64,000 nt of DNA from Sinonovacula constricta (GCA_007844125.1 CM017561.1:20603223-20667222); one strand, 5' to 3'. Shown: positions 1 to 13,383, counted from the stretch's first letter. Translations and numbers: made by a program. Notes: a model not told the origin generated them from the letters alone.

Positions 1-560
1 GCGAGCGAGCGAGCGAGCGAGCGAGCGAGCGAGCGAGCGAGCGAGCGAGCGAGCGAGCGAGCGAGCGAGCGAGCGAGCGAGCGAGCGAGCGAGCGAGCGA
101 GCGAGCGAGCGAGCGAGCGAGCGAGCGAGAGCGAGCGAGCGAGGAGCGAGCGAGCGAGGAGAGCGAGCGAGCAGCGACGAGCGAGCGAGCGAGCGAGCGA
201 GCGAGCGAGCGAGAGCGAGCGAGCGAGCACGAGCGAGCGACGAGCGAGCGAGCGACGAGGAGCAGCGAGCGAGCGAGCGAAGCGAGCGAGCGAGCGAGCG
301 ACGAGCGAGCGAGCGAGCATGCTAGAGCGATCAGCGAGACGAAGACGAGCTAGCGAGAGCTTAGAGCAGCTATCGAGTGAGCGATGCTAGCGGCTGAGCG
401 TAAGGTATGAGCGATAGCTATGTTATATCGAGCGATCAGCGACTAGCTCGAGCGACTATCTATCTAGCTATGTAGCGTATCGACGAGCTATCGAGCGATC
501 TATCAGATCTAACTATCGATCTATCTAGCTTTGATCTATCTATATGTATCATATCTAACA
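1..560. repeat. (GCGA)n tetranucleotide array decaying into TATC-like repeats
   Basis: The first ~120 bases are a pure GCGA array. From there to ~320 it carries increasing indels (GAGCGA, CGACGA, GCAGCGA). From ~320 to ~560 it grades through mixed GAGCGATC/CTATC words into TATC-rich sequence. The G+C content is far above that of the rest of the window. It lies in the intron just 5' of the receptor exon. The gradual decay could be true microsatellite evolution or long-read consensus noise at a contig edge. Confidence 0.9.
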
Positions 561-577
561 TATTATCTTGCTTTATC

Positions 578-597
578 TTCTCTCTCTCTCTCTATTA

Positions 598-640
<43 letters not shown>

Positions 641-644
641 GGTG

Positions 645-680
<36 letters not shown>
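578..680. repeat. (TC)n followed by interrupted (TG)n dinucleotide repeat
   Basis: A short (TC)n at ~579-593 is followed by (TG)n from ~603 to 680, interrupted once near 637-648. Cys/Val open frames across it are artefacts of the dinucleotide. It sits in the same intron as the GCGA array, about 160 bp from the splice acceptor. Confidence 0.95.
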
Positions 681-682
<2 letters not shown>

Positions 683-821
683 TAATAAACCATTCACTTT
701 TACCCTTCAGTTTTATAAAAATTGTATACTGCTTCATTAATCATTGTTTATAAATTATATAAATCACGATATCAACTATAAAGATCTGTTCCACTTTATA
801 ATAGAGATATGCCAATAAGCA

Positions 822-842
822 CACTTTTATTTTTATTTGCAG
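822..842 (+). promoter_or_regulatory. splice acceptor of the GPCR terminal exon
   Basis: A T-rich tract ends in TTTGCAG at 836-842. Splicing here leaves one base (843) to complete the preceding codon and then opens the receptor frame at 844, so the intron is phase 2. The first full codon is Tyr followed by Ile-Val-Val-Cys, which places the intron inside the DRY motif, between Arg and Tyr. That is a recurrent intron position in rhodopsin-family receptors. The donor is outside the window. Confidence 0.8.
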
Positions 843-1482
843 GTACATCGTAGTCTGTCGTTCACTCCACGTACCGGAGTGGTGCACAAAGAAGCGTGCT
901 CGGATCGCTACAAGTGTTGTAACAGTGTTTGGAATGCTTCTCTATGCCCATACATTCCTGACTGTCGAAATAATGGGAGAGAACTGTGCCAACCAGTTCA
1001 AACCATTCATGCTAAACTTACTATTTATCTTTATCTACGCCGATACTGCCGTCACGTTCATCATTCCGTTTGCCATCATATTTTTCCTCAACATCATCGT
1101 GATAATGTCTATGAAGAAATTCCAGATACGTCATTTGCTTTTGAAAGACCGCAAGATCACATCGACGTCACCACTTAATGTGATATCTAAGGCTCAGTTC
1201 AAAATTACTCGGACGTTCATCCTTTTGTCAATCGTGATGCTAGTGACAAACGTTCCCAGCCACGGTATTCGCTTCTACATCATGGTCAAGAACATAATTC
1301 AAAACGATAAACTGTTTTACGCTCAGCACATGTTTCAGATTGTATATTACTTTAATTTTTCAGTGAACTTTCTGCTATATAGTGCCAGCAGTAAGAGGTT
1401 TCGGAAACACACTGTCTGCAGACAAGTGTGCCGAAGATGTAGAAGAAGCCGGGATAATCATGCAGAACTGAATTGTCCATAA
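843..1482 (+). CDS. class A (rhodopsin-like) GPCR, probable neuropeptide receptor, terminal exon (partial)
   Basis: This is the last coding exon of a seven-transmembrane receptor, giving about 212 residues from 844 to the TAA at 1480-1482. It opens with Tyr-Ile-Val-Val-Cys, the second half of a DRY-type motif. TM4 follows (around RIATSVVTVFGMLLYAHTF), then extracellular loop 2 with one Cys (GENC) that can bond to TM3. TM5 is TAVTFIIPFAIIFFLNIIVI. Intracellular loop 3 is short and basic. TM6 reads ILLSIVMLVTNVPSHGIRF and TM7 ends NFSVNFLLY. Helix 8 is SSKRFRKH, followed by Cys/Arg-rich residues that may be palmitoylated. The TM6 CWxP is replaced by TNVP, and the TM7 NPxxY by NFLLY; both occur in lophotrochozoan peptide receptors. 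The N-terminus through TM3 lies on upstream exons outside the window. The ligand cannot be assigned. An internal ATG at 925 is not the start, because the frame is open and homologous upstream to 844. Confidence 0.88.
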
Positions 1483-4400
1483 ATAATGTATTGTTTCATG
1501 ATAGATTATTTTAAAATAATAAGGCAAACGACACCATTACGTTTTTGTGGATAATAATCCTTTTTATAATCAAATTTGCAATTACATTCTGTATATGAAT
1601 ATGTATTGGGAGCCCATTCTAGTTGATGTACATTCTATACATATGTGATAAAGTGAATAATCTGAACAGTGTGCATTATTAATCAAACTTTATATCGCTT
1701 TCTAGTGAATTGTGGTGTACATATGTTGCTTGGAGGAAAAATATCATTCTAGAGCGAGTGTATAAATGACAGAACACAAAAGGACTTATGTTTCACAGTT
1801 TGTGTTGCTAAGGAAGAAGCTATCATCTCTAAGCAGGGAGATTTACATTCCTTAATGTGCCTTAACAACTAACTTTTGAGACTTGCGTAATGTGTTAATC
1901 CCAGTAAGTTTGTAATGCCTATTGTGAACAAGAACATGCTCTTTAGTAGAAGTTGATTTGGTTAAGTTAAAAGTTATATAACTTAAACACGTGTCTTGTA
2001 AATAATTTCTGACATTTCGTGACTTATAAACGTCTGTACAATATTTATCTATTTTTTGTTATCCTTAAGCTCCATAGTTGGCTGTTAAAACAGTCATACA
2101 CCTCCATATATTACTAACATGAAGTGGTAGCGGATCCGCCCTTTTATTTTTATTATTATTATTGATTACGTATGCCTTCTAATATATATTGATATTAATG
2201 TGATTAGGTTACGCTCACCTTGAATGCTGTTACCACAATTATTTGGAAGAGGCGTACTATTTCATTAAAAATGAAAATAATATATTGCTGCTAGTAGAGC
2301 ATAAAGAATATCAGGCGCATTCCTATTATTTCCTTGTTATGTTTTCAAACATACATTTTTGGACGGGAATACACTTATCAGTGTGAATAGGAACGTAGAT
2401 TTTTCTTTCTTAAAGTTATTGTAAGACATACTACGGCACTGTAAGAACACTTCCTTATAACTCAACACAAGACAAAGTATTCTAGATCTTTCTCGTACTA
2501 CTTTACTTAGAAACATTCCAAACACAACATTTTTGGTATTTTAAAATTCTGTCGAAGCAAATAGGTTATTGAAGGTAAAATGCAAGTACCGGCGAATTGA
2601 GCATTAAAACAATATGATTCTTGCTATATTACACAAACCTGTATAACAACAAATGCTATATGACGTACTTGTAGGAAGGATAAGGATAATGCTATATGAT
2701 ATATGATCTATATTAGTCCACCATTTTCAGTTTTCAGTATCGTTCAATATGCTTAAACATCCATTAAATCAAGCTGTTAACAAAGTAGAATAACTAAATC
2801 ACAAGTCGCAAGCTGTGAATTATAATTTAGTTAATATCAACATAATGGATGCCTATTTCTCGTTTAAGGATATTTCATCTTAATTGTCATAAAACGTGTT
2901 GCACTTAATAACAGTCTCATTAATTTTCTTCACTTTTGACAATACTAGGGCAAACAAATAGAGATTTATGTCGCACTTTAGAAATAACGTAGGATTACAG
3001 ATAAGCACGTTAGCCATGTCATACACAGGCAAAGAATATGCACAAAAAAAGAATGATTATCCCAGTTGTCAATTGCTATGTAAAAGAACTGGCACAAAGG
3101 CTTATACTGTATTTCTCAGAGCTACATAAAACTGTCCATAATGAGCCAAGTTTGTGTTATGGAAATACACAGACAATAGGTCAAACGCTTCTGATATATT
3201 TGACAAATTGTTAATAATAAGGGAGAAAACCATTCAGTCACTTAATAACCACACGTGTAAGCTCGTGATCAGAATTCCTAAATCGTGTAGAGGAGTATAT
3301 ATTTAGCTGTTTTAAAATTGTATTCGTTTGTCTGGCTCAATATATTTAAATTTAACTACGGCAAAAATATCTCGCGAACATGAAGCTCAAAATATGGAAG
3401 GACTTCCGACCTACCTAAAACAAAACGGAGCCAGAACAACCATGTGCAAATTTAAACTTGTCGAAGTTTAGTCCAGGAAATATATCCCTACCAAATGTCA
3501 ATATCTGCTTTTTTGCTGGACGTTTATCATAATACTTATCTTCAATAATTGTTTCTTTTTATCATTATTAGATTCGTATTCCATAAAGACAAGGTACAAC
3601 TTATTAATAATTTTCTGACTTGGCGTGTTAGTTGTAGAGTTGTACTATAAACAATATTTGATTTTCTCACGATACGTTCGTGCTGTACCTCTGAGTAAAT
3701 GAGTAAAAATATCTGTCGTCCAACAATAAAACGAATATACTAACATGCATAATCTCAAGATTACTTGTGCAATTTTGCTTCAGTATTTTAAATGGTTAAT
3801 ATTTACTAATCAATAGACAAACTGTGGTTAATTATGCAACTTGTATCTTCTGTGTGATTATATGCACAGTTTTATCTGTTTTGTACCCATCAAATAACAA
3901 ATGAATATGACTCTATTGACACGTTTATATCACAGGCACATTTCAACATTTTAGCCAATCGTTTTCACCACATTCTTTTGACACTCTACCGAATTAAATC
4001 ATATAGTTTTAAATCAGCGGTGTTAGCTATCCTACAAATCACCATAACCAGAGTAAGAAATCTGCGTCGAGATAAGCTTTCACTGAAGACACATTATTGC
4101 GACATATGTTACTTATAATATGCGTGACTTCCGTTTTCAATACCACCCCACATTGAAAAAGTTATTAGCATCTTCCTGAAAGAGAGATCTGTGTTAACCA
4201 TATGCTCGCCAATCAATCCCTGAAAAAGAATAAGATGAGATGCCCAGCGCTGAAAAGGATAAAATCGTATGCAAAAAGATGTAATGCTATATAAACGAAG
4301 CTTATTATTCAAAAGTAGTAGCTTAAACAACTAGTCTTTTCAATAGTGTATATGAAATTAATACCGTTTCTAGCTTAAACCTACAGCCAATTGGCGAGTA

Positions 4401-7400
4401 ATCAAAGTTGAAGCAATGAAGCAAAACATTTCGCGCAAATGTATACACATCGCAACTTTGGTTAAAATCACCATATTGAGTGCTGATCAAACAATTCTTA
4501 TACTAATAATAGTTTTTAAATAATATAAACAACATGTTTATTACACCACCCTAATCCCGAATATGATGCAATATTTAAACATAAATAATTATAAATCAAT
4601 ATATTTAGCGTGTTCATAAAAACATAATCTTCTGATTAACACATTACGAAAGTTTCAAAAGCTTAAGCAATCCATTATGCATTTACTTGCATATTCAAGA
4701 GATTATATTATCTATAGAACCTTACTTGATATATGTATCTGTCCCTTCACTACCTGTTTCATCAACAGGCTGTTAACAGACTTACGAGCCCAGAAATCTG
4801 AACTTATTACGGTTCGGAGAACAAAGGTGACATTCACTTCTTCAGTAAGAGGATGTATGCCGCTTGTGCCTAAACAATACGGAATATACACACTGCTTGC
4901 TGTAGCCGTAAAATGATATTATTTTTGATAATTTGCATTGATAGTAATGCATTGGTAGACTTCCGTTTTGTTTAAGAAGTATTTAATATTAATTGGCTCT
5001 AAGTCGACTTTTTTTCTCTCCACTGACAACGCTTTAAATATCAAAAAAGCTAATTTTCTACAAACAAATGTAACCCTATACAACAGTGAGCTGTTTTGAA
5101 TGGATAAGGTTATGCTTAATTATTGTTCTCTTATAATGATAACAATTAACCTTACGCGAAAAGTGCTTTAAAGGTTGTTTTGTAAAGGAGTAAAGAGTTT
5201 TCGTATATAAAATCAAGTATAACAGCGATGCATACATTGTAACAGCGTAAAAGACCTGAGGTTACGCATATGTATGTCCATGTCTATTAGTTTGTGAATA
5301 CTCACAATAGTAAACTAAATGGTATTTGAGCATGCTTAATAAATTTATACATTACATTGAATCTTTATATAGTCGAAAAATAATCAAACGCTGTTTAGTC
5401 GGCAATAGATACAATGATATTTAACCCTATGTGTGATGCGTGTACAGCGTGTACATCAGAACGAACTGTGCCGTTTTATGACGCTGATAAACCAAGAACT
5501 ACGTATCGCTTTAAGCTATCTTTTTATCAAACACAAGCTTAATTATTTTAGAGCAGTTTATATTCTTTAGTTGTCTAACTGATTAATTTTTAACAGACTT
5601 GTTCATTGTGTTTCTTATAGTAATATAAGCTGATTACGTACTATTGCTGAATACTCATATGTTTCCCATTAAGCGCTTTCGCCAAGAGGTCGAATTGAGT
5701 ATTAGAGTAATTTTTTGCAGTAAAATTGGCTCAGGAGCAGTGTCTACATGGACTAATCAATAACTAAGGCTATTAGCAAGTTCATGAAAGAAGCTAGCAT
5801 AAATACAAATAAAATTCTCACTATGAGTCAACACACACTCAGGTATTGTATTGTTTTTATTGCTAAACTAAATGTCAATTAGGCATTTCCTGTTGGAGAC
5901 AAAGCCGTTGACGGAAAATACTAAAACGTATCAAAGTTTGGACTCTGCTCGTTCAGTAATAAATTGAATTTTCTAAATTGATTAATTTGTGTGACAAAGA
6001 AGCAAAAGATTTAAGGCAATCATTCACAGCATTTACCATTGGTGAAGGATTACAGTATAATAACTGCTCCCTATCAATACGTTTTAGCGGCCCAAAATGT
6101 ACCTGCCACCTGTCGGCTGCAATAAGACGAGCGTCTTCTATATATAGAGAGAGAGAGCTTCCATTAACGCCACAGGTCCTCTGACCACTAAACTTGAAAC
6201 TATGTCACTGACGCTGAAATAGATCCGATGATATGACACCAAGGTTGTGTAATGTTTCATAGTGACGTTCAAAATGAGTAATGACGACAGACAATTAAGT
6301 ACGACTACTAACTATGATACGTAAATACTGTGTGCCTTCATAACGTGCAATATATTTAGAATAAGTCATGATATTGAAACTGTTTGTAAAAAAACATTAT
6401 GGACTTTAAATGACCTGATTGTTAATATAGTTGTGTAATTACAATATATATTTTCATTATTTTTATGTCAAGGTACCAACGCCAAACCTGAATAACCCTC
6501 GGATTTTAATACTAAAATAATTAATTTGTTTTTAGCAAACATATATTTTAAATGTATTAACTTTAAAGATAAGAAGGATTATCAAAGAAGTAACAAAATA
6601 ATGTTTTTAACAGATGGAATTGATAAGCATAAAAATGAATTGCACACCTACATGTATATCAGACCGTTTACAGAAAACTACGTGTCGTCATCAGTATCTC
6701 GTGTCAACTGTTAGGGCATAGCGGTTATTGGTGTCAACGGAAGAGTGAAAGACACTCGTCAGAACATCGGCGACCATAAATAGAGTGTCTGATTTAGGTC
6801 TGTTAACTTTGTTAAAAGACATAAGCCAGCGAAAGTGAGATACCTGTGCAGCAGGGCAAGGAGTTAGCGCCTGTGTTTAAGTAGCTCTACTGGAAATGGA
6901 ATATAAGCTGATTGTTTCTCTTGTTAAAACCAGATGCATGAAACCTAACGATTTAAAATATAAATCCTAGGTATAATGCAAGTAAACATACTACTTTACG
7001 TACATATTCTGACATATTTTCCGCTCAATCTATTTATTAAAAATAAATTTATATTCATATCCCTTAATACCAGGATACTTAAAAAGAAATGTTTGCCATA
7101 AATAATACATTTGGACTAGGTTCTTACAAAAGGTCAATGAAGAAATTAATAATCATCTTATATCCATAGCCTAATTTCAATAATCTGTGTTGTCACCAGG
7201 TACGGTCGGTCGAGTGTCTCAAGCCGATATGATTTCCTTAAGTCGGCCATCAGCGCAATATGAGCCAAAAACACATCAGTGGAAAATGTCTAACGCGGGC
7301 AAATGTCCTTATCTCGTGGCAAAAGCCTCAAGACGTCTAGCTGTGTTTAATTATACTGTTATCGTAACAGAGTGAAAGGGATCATATCAAAATTGATTCT

Positions 7401-8469
7401 TTTGATATTCGATCTCGTTTAATGAGTATAAAATTGGTTTGACGTCAGTCGCTTATAGGTTATGACTTGATCGAGATAGAAACTGAGAAATTGCATATTT
7501 TGTTTAAATGGTGGTTTTATCCGAAGGTAGTTTGGGCAGATTAAGATTGATTAAATCGTAGAGCTTATGATAGCTACTTACAAGTAGTTTCATATGTTTG
7601 TATGTAGGTAATTCAACTATCTAGTATTTCACGTCACTTTCTAATAAGCGTTTAACCACTCATGTTATTGACAATGTGCCCATCATTGTATTAAATGACG
7701 GAACAAAACCGATGGCTGCACGATTTGGTCTACGGTGTACTTATGATTAAACATTTCTTTCTAAAGAATATTTTTAATAATCAATCCTCGTACGTTTTTG
7801 GTGTTTTTAACAATCCATAAAACATTTTGTGCTGATTTATATTTAGAAAGACCGCACAAATTTGCACAAACACTTTGACAGATGTGTATACATCTATTTA
7901 TACATGTTCTATGTCTTCGGTATTCAAGTATTGGTAAGATTTAAACTTTTATGGCTCTACTTTCGTATTTAAATGCTTTTGAGTCATATAAAACATCTTT
8001 GTGACATCCTGTAGAGATTTCCATCGTTTGTGCATAACGTCTCAATGAAGTCTATTTATACATAAGCTTGTGTTGCTCAAAACTGAGGAATGTAGGTTAA
8101 AATCCCAGAACGACCAAACTTTACTTATATTTTTTTAGCTTTGACTTATATTTGTGCATTACTTCTTTAAAAAAATAAAGAAAAATGTGAGATACGTTAT
8201 TTTATTGGATTATTCATACTTCATTTGATAACAGATGCTGGGGCCTTGTATTTTAACGTTTAAATATATAAAAATCAGTTGTTACTATTCGTTAGTACTT
8301 AGCAAGATCACTCAAATTATTTTACAGATTTGAAAATTGGAAGAAAGGATCTCAATAAAAAAGCCCTAGGATTTTTTTCAATCCGAAACACAAAGCAGAA
8401 AATTGTAAAATCCGTCAGAAATGCTCTGGAAAGGGTGGCATGCGTATTGCGTGGTGTGGTGAACGTTAG
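1483..8469. other. 3' flank of the receptor gene and long AT-rich unique DNA
   Basis: The receptor 3' UTR must begin here. I see no AATAAA in the first ~800 bases; an ATTAAA at about 2263 is the nearest candidate poly(A) signal, and an AATAAA occurs near 3725. The rest shows no convincing exon, RNA gene or copy of the repeat families found elsewhere. Short open frames at 4109-4330, 4677-4916 and 5978-6184 have no recognisable domain and look like chance. Confidence 0.6.
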
Positions 8470-8785
8470 CATTTGTTCCAAGATAATACTTGCTGTTAGT
8501 TGTCTCACTTTGATGAGTCATTTTTATTTACACTGTTCGATAGAAAACCTTCAGGATATGCGATGTTGGGGCGCTCGACAAACCATGTTTAAGCACCCCA
8601 GTCGAGTCTTTGCCGAGTGACGGTCCCTAGGCGGAAATTTCTAGTTTGTCGATTTGACTTTTTGTGTGTAATGTCTCGTCTCTGTTTTTGATCACTTTTG
8701 CATTTACCCTGTTTGCGTTTATCTAGAGGAAGTTCAGATTCAAATAACTGTAGTAATTTTATGACATTTTCTTAGTTTCCTGTTC
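8470..8785 (+). repeat. dispersed repeat, subfamily A copy (structured core)
   Basis: It aligns by eye with the copies near 21.4, 26.5, 39.1 and 50.9 kb. The shared pieces are an upstream stretch (CTTGCTGTTAGTTGTCTC), TTATTTACACTGTT, the core with TTTAAGCACCCCAGTCG, then ATGTCTCGTCTCTG and the TTTACCCTGTTTGCG tail, ending near TTTTCTTAGTTTCC. The hairpin arms in the core (GTCGAG / GCCGAGTG) are degraded. No terminal inverted repeat or target duplication was identified. Confidence 0.8.
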
Positions 8786-11419
8786 AGAAAGAAAGCACAT
8801 TTCGTAAGGAGAGATTTCTAATACATAGACGGTTTAATATCCGAGGTCTTGATGTGGAAATCGTGCATAAGTCAAATATTTCGTAGTTGAATATTGTTTA
8901 TATTTCGCATACACGTATACACGTGGCTCCTAGACCATTCTACTGACTTTTCAGTTCCTCGTGATATCCATAAGCCACCCTAGTAGCCATAGAACACAAT
9001 GTTTCTGGTGACATATGATGATACTATGTATAATATATTGTATTTGTTTGTCAATATCTTTTTGCAGTATTTTTTTCTTGTGAATTTTCTGTGAAGGCAA
9101 TGTGACGAACTTGCGTCAACCAATAAAATCCATCTATTTTTGTCATTTTCACAGGCACACTGGCTATCACATATTGGCTAGTAGTTTATAGTGTTGTTCT
9201 AAAATGTGGTACTTGACAGCTTGTACAATATATCATACAATAAAACTAGTGTCACAATTATGTATATCAAGAATATGTTCAATGTAAGGAAAGCATGCCC
9301 AACTTTGAAATTAGTCCTCCATCTTTAACATTTATCAACACTCACTCTCTTTACCACTGCGGTATGACACTGGGATTTATATTTAATTGGGAAAACGTTT
9401 TCCATGTAAAAGGTCATAATTTAAATTAAATCATACAGTGATATGGAAGTGTATTATATATGTGAACATTTCATGGTCCGGAAAGCTTGAAATTTATCTC
9501 AGCCAATGCCATTTTAGAAACACGCACATACTCTGTGTTCCTACTAAATATTCTAATATTGGCGTAAAAATATCGCATCATTTGTAATGTTTAACTGTAA
9601 ACTCACCTTGATTGAACAGCCGCGCGCTTCAGTACGACTTTATTACAAAAGGAATGGAGTCCAACGAAAGAGCATAGAGTTGGTGAAGAACGTATCTAAA
9701 CAGCAATTAACCTACAGTGTTTATGACTTTTTAATGATAATACTTAAGAAAGGTGATTTATGTTGTACAATTAATGCGTCTTTATTCGTCACGTGATATT
9801 ATGGCAGATATACATGTCTTAAGTGCGGAGAATTAATTGCTTACTTTCGGTTCTAATAGCGGTCAGAACATCGTCGAATATCAGAGAATACAGTGGGGAT
9901 TTTAGGTTTTGGAACTATTGACAAAAAATTTGCAGATCTATATTTTTACTGTTTTAAACGAATCGATGAAGAACTAGTGATGTGCATAGCTTACCAGTCC
10001 ACAATAGATTTGAATCACTCGTTTTGCGGTGAGTTCCATTACATTGCACAACGAAAGGTAAATAGGGGATTCTTTTTGCAACGATTTTTGATTAAAAATA
10101 TACAAGTCCCTGTAATATTGCTTTGCTTTATTCGACATACACAAAAAACTGGACAAAACTATATTTGGGCTCAAACAGAAAATAAATGATGTGTTTTGAA
10201 CCTTCAACGTGATTTTGGGAAGTGTACCTGAGTGTAAATTTATAGAGAGGCATGGAAAAGGGGAAATCGTTTTGTTTATTTTGGTTTCGAAGAAAATGCA
10301 CGAGAGAACTGCAGTCACATCGGCGAATTTAACAGGCTGAAATTGAATGATCATATATACATTGCACATGTCCATAGACTCAGTAAACCTTACTGGCAGC
10401 GTAGACACCAAAAGGGGGCATAAGATTCAAAACTTCTTGGCATATACTGACGAAAAGATATCATGCTCAACGGAAATCATGTTGACATCTTTTGCGAAAT
10501 TCAAAAATCCAGAATTGTTGGAATCATGGTCAAAGCTAAAGGATTTAAAACATCAATACCTTCTCCCCGAAAGCGCTGAAAGCACCAGAAAGCATGATAC
10601 TAGACATGATCAATCGCTTAAATGAAACATCAATCCAATATAGTGCAACATAGCAACATGTTTCAGACATAACTCAATGGCACCTGTCCTTTCTACAACC
10701 TCTCAGAAAAAAAGTCGCAGAAATTCCCAACACTCTATTGCAGTCACAATCGTAGATAAGCAGTAAAATGTCCATCATCAATTAAATGCGATACGAGAGA
10801 ACCTCTCAGAACAACGCTAGTCCGACTGTTTCATGAAATCAAATGCAAATTATTATATTTATATGCGATGCAACAAATCCAACAGAAAAAACAACAAAAA
10901 CAACATATTGTAATAATGGAGAGTGAATCTGTCTGTGGCAGACCGCACGTCTCACGATTCACATTTAGTTCACAGAAACTTGCTCAACAGGCTTCTTTAT
11001 ACAGGCGAAAGTGCGTGAGTCTGAAAATAGTGGAAGACAATCTATTATTGACATTTTCTTTTTGGCTGTTATTATTATTAATAACTGAATTTCATGCGGT
11101 TGAGTTTGACGATAGCTATTGTGTATTATTTGGTCAAATGAATATACATGTAATTTGTTCAGAACAATGCAAAACAAGGAGTATGTTTTACATGTTTGTG
11201 TTTGTTTATTTCCATATTTAGAGCTTTAATGAATTAATTAAATATGAATTTTAAAAATAATGTCCTCTAAGTATCAAAAAAATATATATGACACATAGTA
11301 AACAATTTGTGTGATACCTAATACCTAGCATTTAATAGCTATATCCTTATATTTTGAGTGGCATTACGTCCCACACTCTTAAATCGCTTGTTAATGCCTG
11401 ACCAACCAAGACTTATATT
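8786..11419. other. AT-rich intergenic DNA without a supported gene
   Basis: There is no recognisable exon or repeat copy. Overlapping open frames on both strands at 9893-10411 and one at 10347-10625 stand out slightly by length and by a less AT-rich composition around 10380-10770, but contain no motif I recognise. They could be a degraded mobile-element ORF. Confidence 0.5.
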
Positions 11420-11582
11420 AACTGTCGGGTTTGCTCTTTTCGTTAAATGACTCATCACAAATCTGTTCTTACTTTTCGCTTGGCTTGCATATGAAATACC
11501 TTAGTTCTGTGCCTCTTCGGAGTTTGGTATATGTTGCAATGCTCATAGGACTTTGTCATATATTCTTATTCAGATTGAGTCT
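11420..11582 (+). repeat. dispersed repeat, subfamily B, 5'-truncated copy
   Basis: It begins abruptly at ACTGTCGGGTTTGCTC, immediately after where the hairpin core lies in full B copies. It continues through ACTCATCACAAATCTG, CTTGCATATG and TTGGTATATGTTGCAATGCT to a TATATTCTTATTC end. It matches the 3' half of the copies at 33.3 and 50.3 kb. Truncation at one end with a common other end is the pattern of retroposition, but could also be deletion. Confidence 0.8.
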
Positions 11583-13121
11583 GATTTAACACTCAAGTTT
11601 TAGTGAACACTAGTACTCTTTACGGTAGTGCAAACAACACTAAATCAAAATCTCCCAGAATATGCGTTATACTTTAATTAAAAATACAGACCAGCTCGTT
11701 AAATAAGCCTGTAGATTCGAATTAACATTTTGGTTACTATGAACTATTTTATTTATTGAAATGAATGTACTTCTAATAATCTAGTTTTAAAAAAATCTGC
11801 AAGACAGGGATGGAAAGTGCATGGCAATCGAATAACTTATGACGGTTTTTATTATCACGAAGCCGCATCAGTTGCTAAAAGGTGCATAAAACAATTAACA
11901 GCCTAGACACATCGGGCATAGATACATATTAAGATATCGTGTTGCAGACGTTTCGACTATATTATTGTAACGCAGACATTGAAATTAGATGATAAAGGTA
12001 TAAATCACCAAGCAATAACTGGCGATCCAATATGCAATCTATAATTGCTCGAAATGATACGTTTTGATAATTTTAAACGAATATACCAACTACGACGTAC
12101 ATAATTTTATGTATTTCTAACAAAAAGAATAAAAAAACAGTAATTAGGCCAGTGAAAATAAAATTTGTCTGAAAGGTTGAAAAAAAAATTAGACCTTTTA
12201 TTCTTTTCAAAATAAATTAAACTTTATCTCGCCAAATTCCTTTGGTTTTATTTGTGTGTATATGTCTGTGTGTGTTTTCTGATATGATATACAATGCATG
12301 TATCCATGGCAATTTTTTCAAAAGGTAATACGTATTTTCATTCATGTACTTGCCCAAACATAAAAGTAGTTTATTTTTGTTAATATCTATTCAAACAACA
12401 TAAAGTATAGAAGCAAAGTAGAACTAAAATTGTACTGAGTGGACTTCAACTCATGACGATATAATCACAACAGAGCTGATCAGTCCATTTGACCACATCG
12501 ATTGATAATGTTCAGTTTTTTCTATTATTACATTATTGTTAACGATATATGGGACCTTACCATTTTCCTGAACTCCAAAATAGTAACCATTGCACGGCTC
12601 AATGGTTGTTATTGACCTATACTTCTTTCAATATCGTATAGATGTATTGAATGGTATCATATGTTATTATAGAATATGACAGCTGACACTCTGTGTCGGT
12701 ACAATAAGATTTGGTATATAACCTACCATATATTTTGTCTGCATTCATAGTCTCGAACGTATGAACTCCCATCACCTAGGCGTATTGTATTTACTATGAA
12801 ATAACATTAATTAGTATTTCCTATTTCCGTGAAATACAATGTAAAGAGAGACATTTTTGCAAATAACAGAAATATTAAAGCAATTAATAATTACGATAAT
12901 GGAACGCACATAATTTATTTATTATATATGCATAGTATATTAATATCAGCATTTACGATAGAAAGCAAAGACATAATTTAAGATCTTAAGCACCTGTGTG
13001 TATGTCTGATTGATATAGTTCTAGAAGTAAATATGTTTAATAAGAAAATTTGATATCATGTATAGATGACTAGGTATATATTTACAGTTTGTGATGATGC
13101 ATGCTGTATATACTAATTATA
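11583..13121. other. AT-rich intergenic DNA, nothing identified
   Basis: I find no gene, RNA or shared repeat in this interval. Confidence 0.55.
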
Positions 13122-13182
13122 TTTGAACCCGCGACCTCCAGATCCGCAAGCCTGACGCTCTACCAGCTGAGCTATTGCGACC
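13122..13182 (-). repeat. tRNA-derived SINE head (truncated)
   Basis: Read on the minus strand this gives AGCTCAGCTGGTAGAGC (A box) and GGTCGCGGGTTCAAA (B box), with a degenerate anticodon arm (GGCTTGCGGATCTGG) between. The 3' acceptor strand is missing and the sequence after the B box becomes AT-rich, so this is not a functional tRNA. It closely resembles the SINE head at 57340-57390, which has the same GGTAGAGCGTC...GCTTGCGGAT pattern. The minus-strand frame across it is the usual tRNA shadow peptide. Confidence 0.75.
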
Positions 13183-13383
13183 AGTTTAACAGTTTCTAAA
13201 ATACGACCAACACATAAACTTGCAAAACAGCGTCTTGTTTTGAACGTCACGGAAAGGTAAGTAAAAGACTTTAAAGTCGAACGGTGATTGGAAACGGTTT
13301 GGTTTAGTAAATGAAAACACAGAATCAGCAACATAATCATAACTGCTATAAAGGTCAGAGTATACAATTTCAGTATGATTTCT
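13183..13383. other. spacer between the SINE head and the LINE fragment
   Basis: Unassigned sequence. It may be older LINE or SINE body, but neither is recognisable. Confidence 0.4.

Noticed and set aside
531..753. Cys/Val-repeat open frames
   Set aside because: They are translations of the (TG)n microsatellite.
837..1178. 113-residue open frame overlapping the receptor exon
   Set aside because: Out-of-frame shadow; the +1 frame carries the transmembrane helices and motifs.
2131..2142. GCGGATCCGCC reminiscent of cloning-vector sequence
   Set aside because: Only about ten bases around a BamHI site with no further vector sequence; coincidence.
13122..13182. Functional tRNA gene
   Set aside because: No 3' acceptor strand, degenerate anticodon arm, and a near-copy at 57.3 kb within a SINE.
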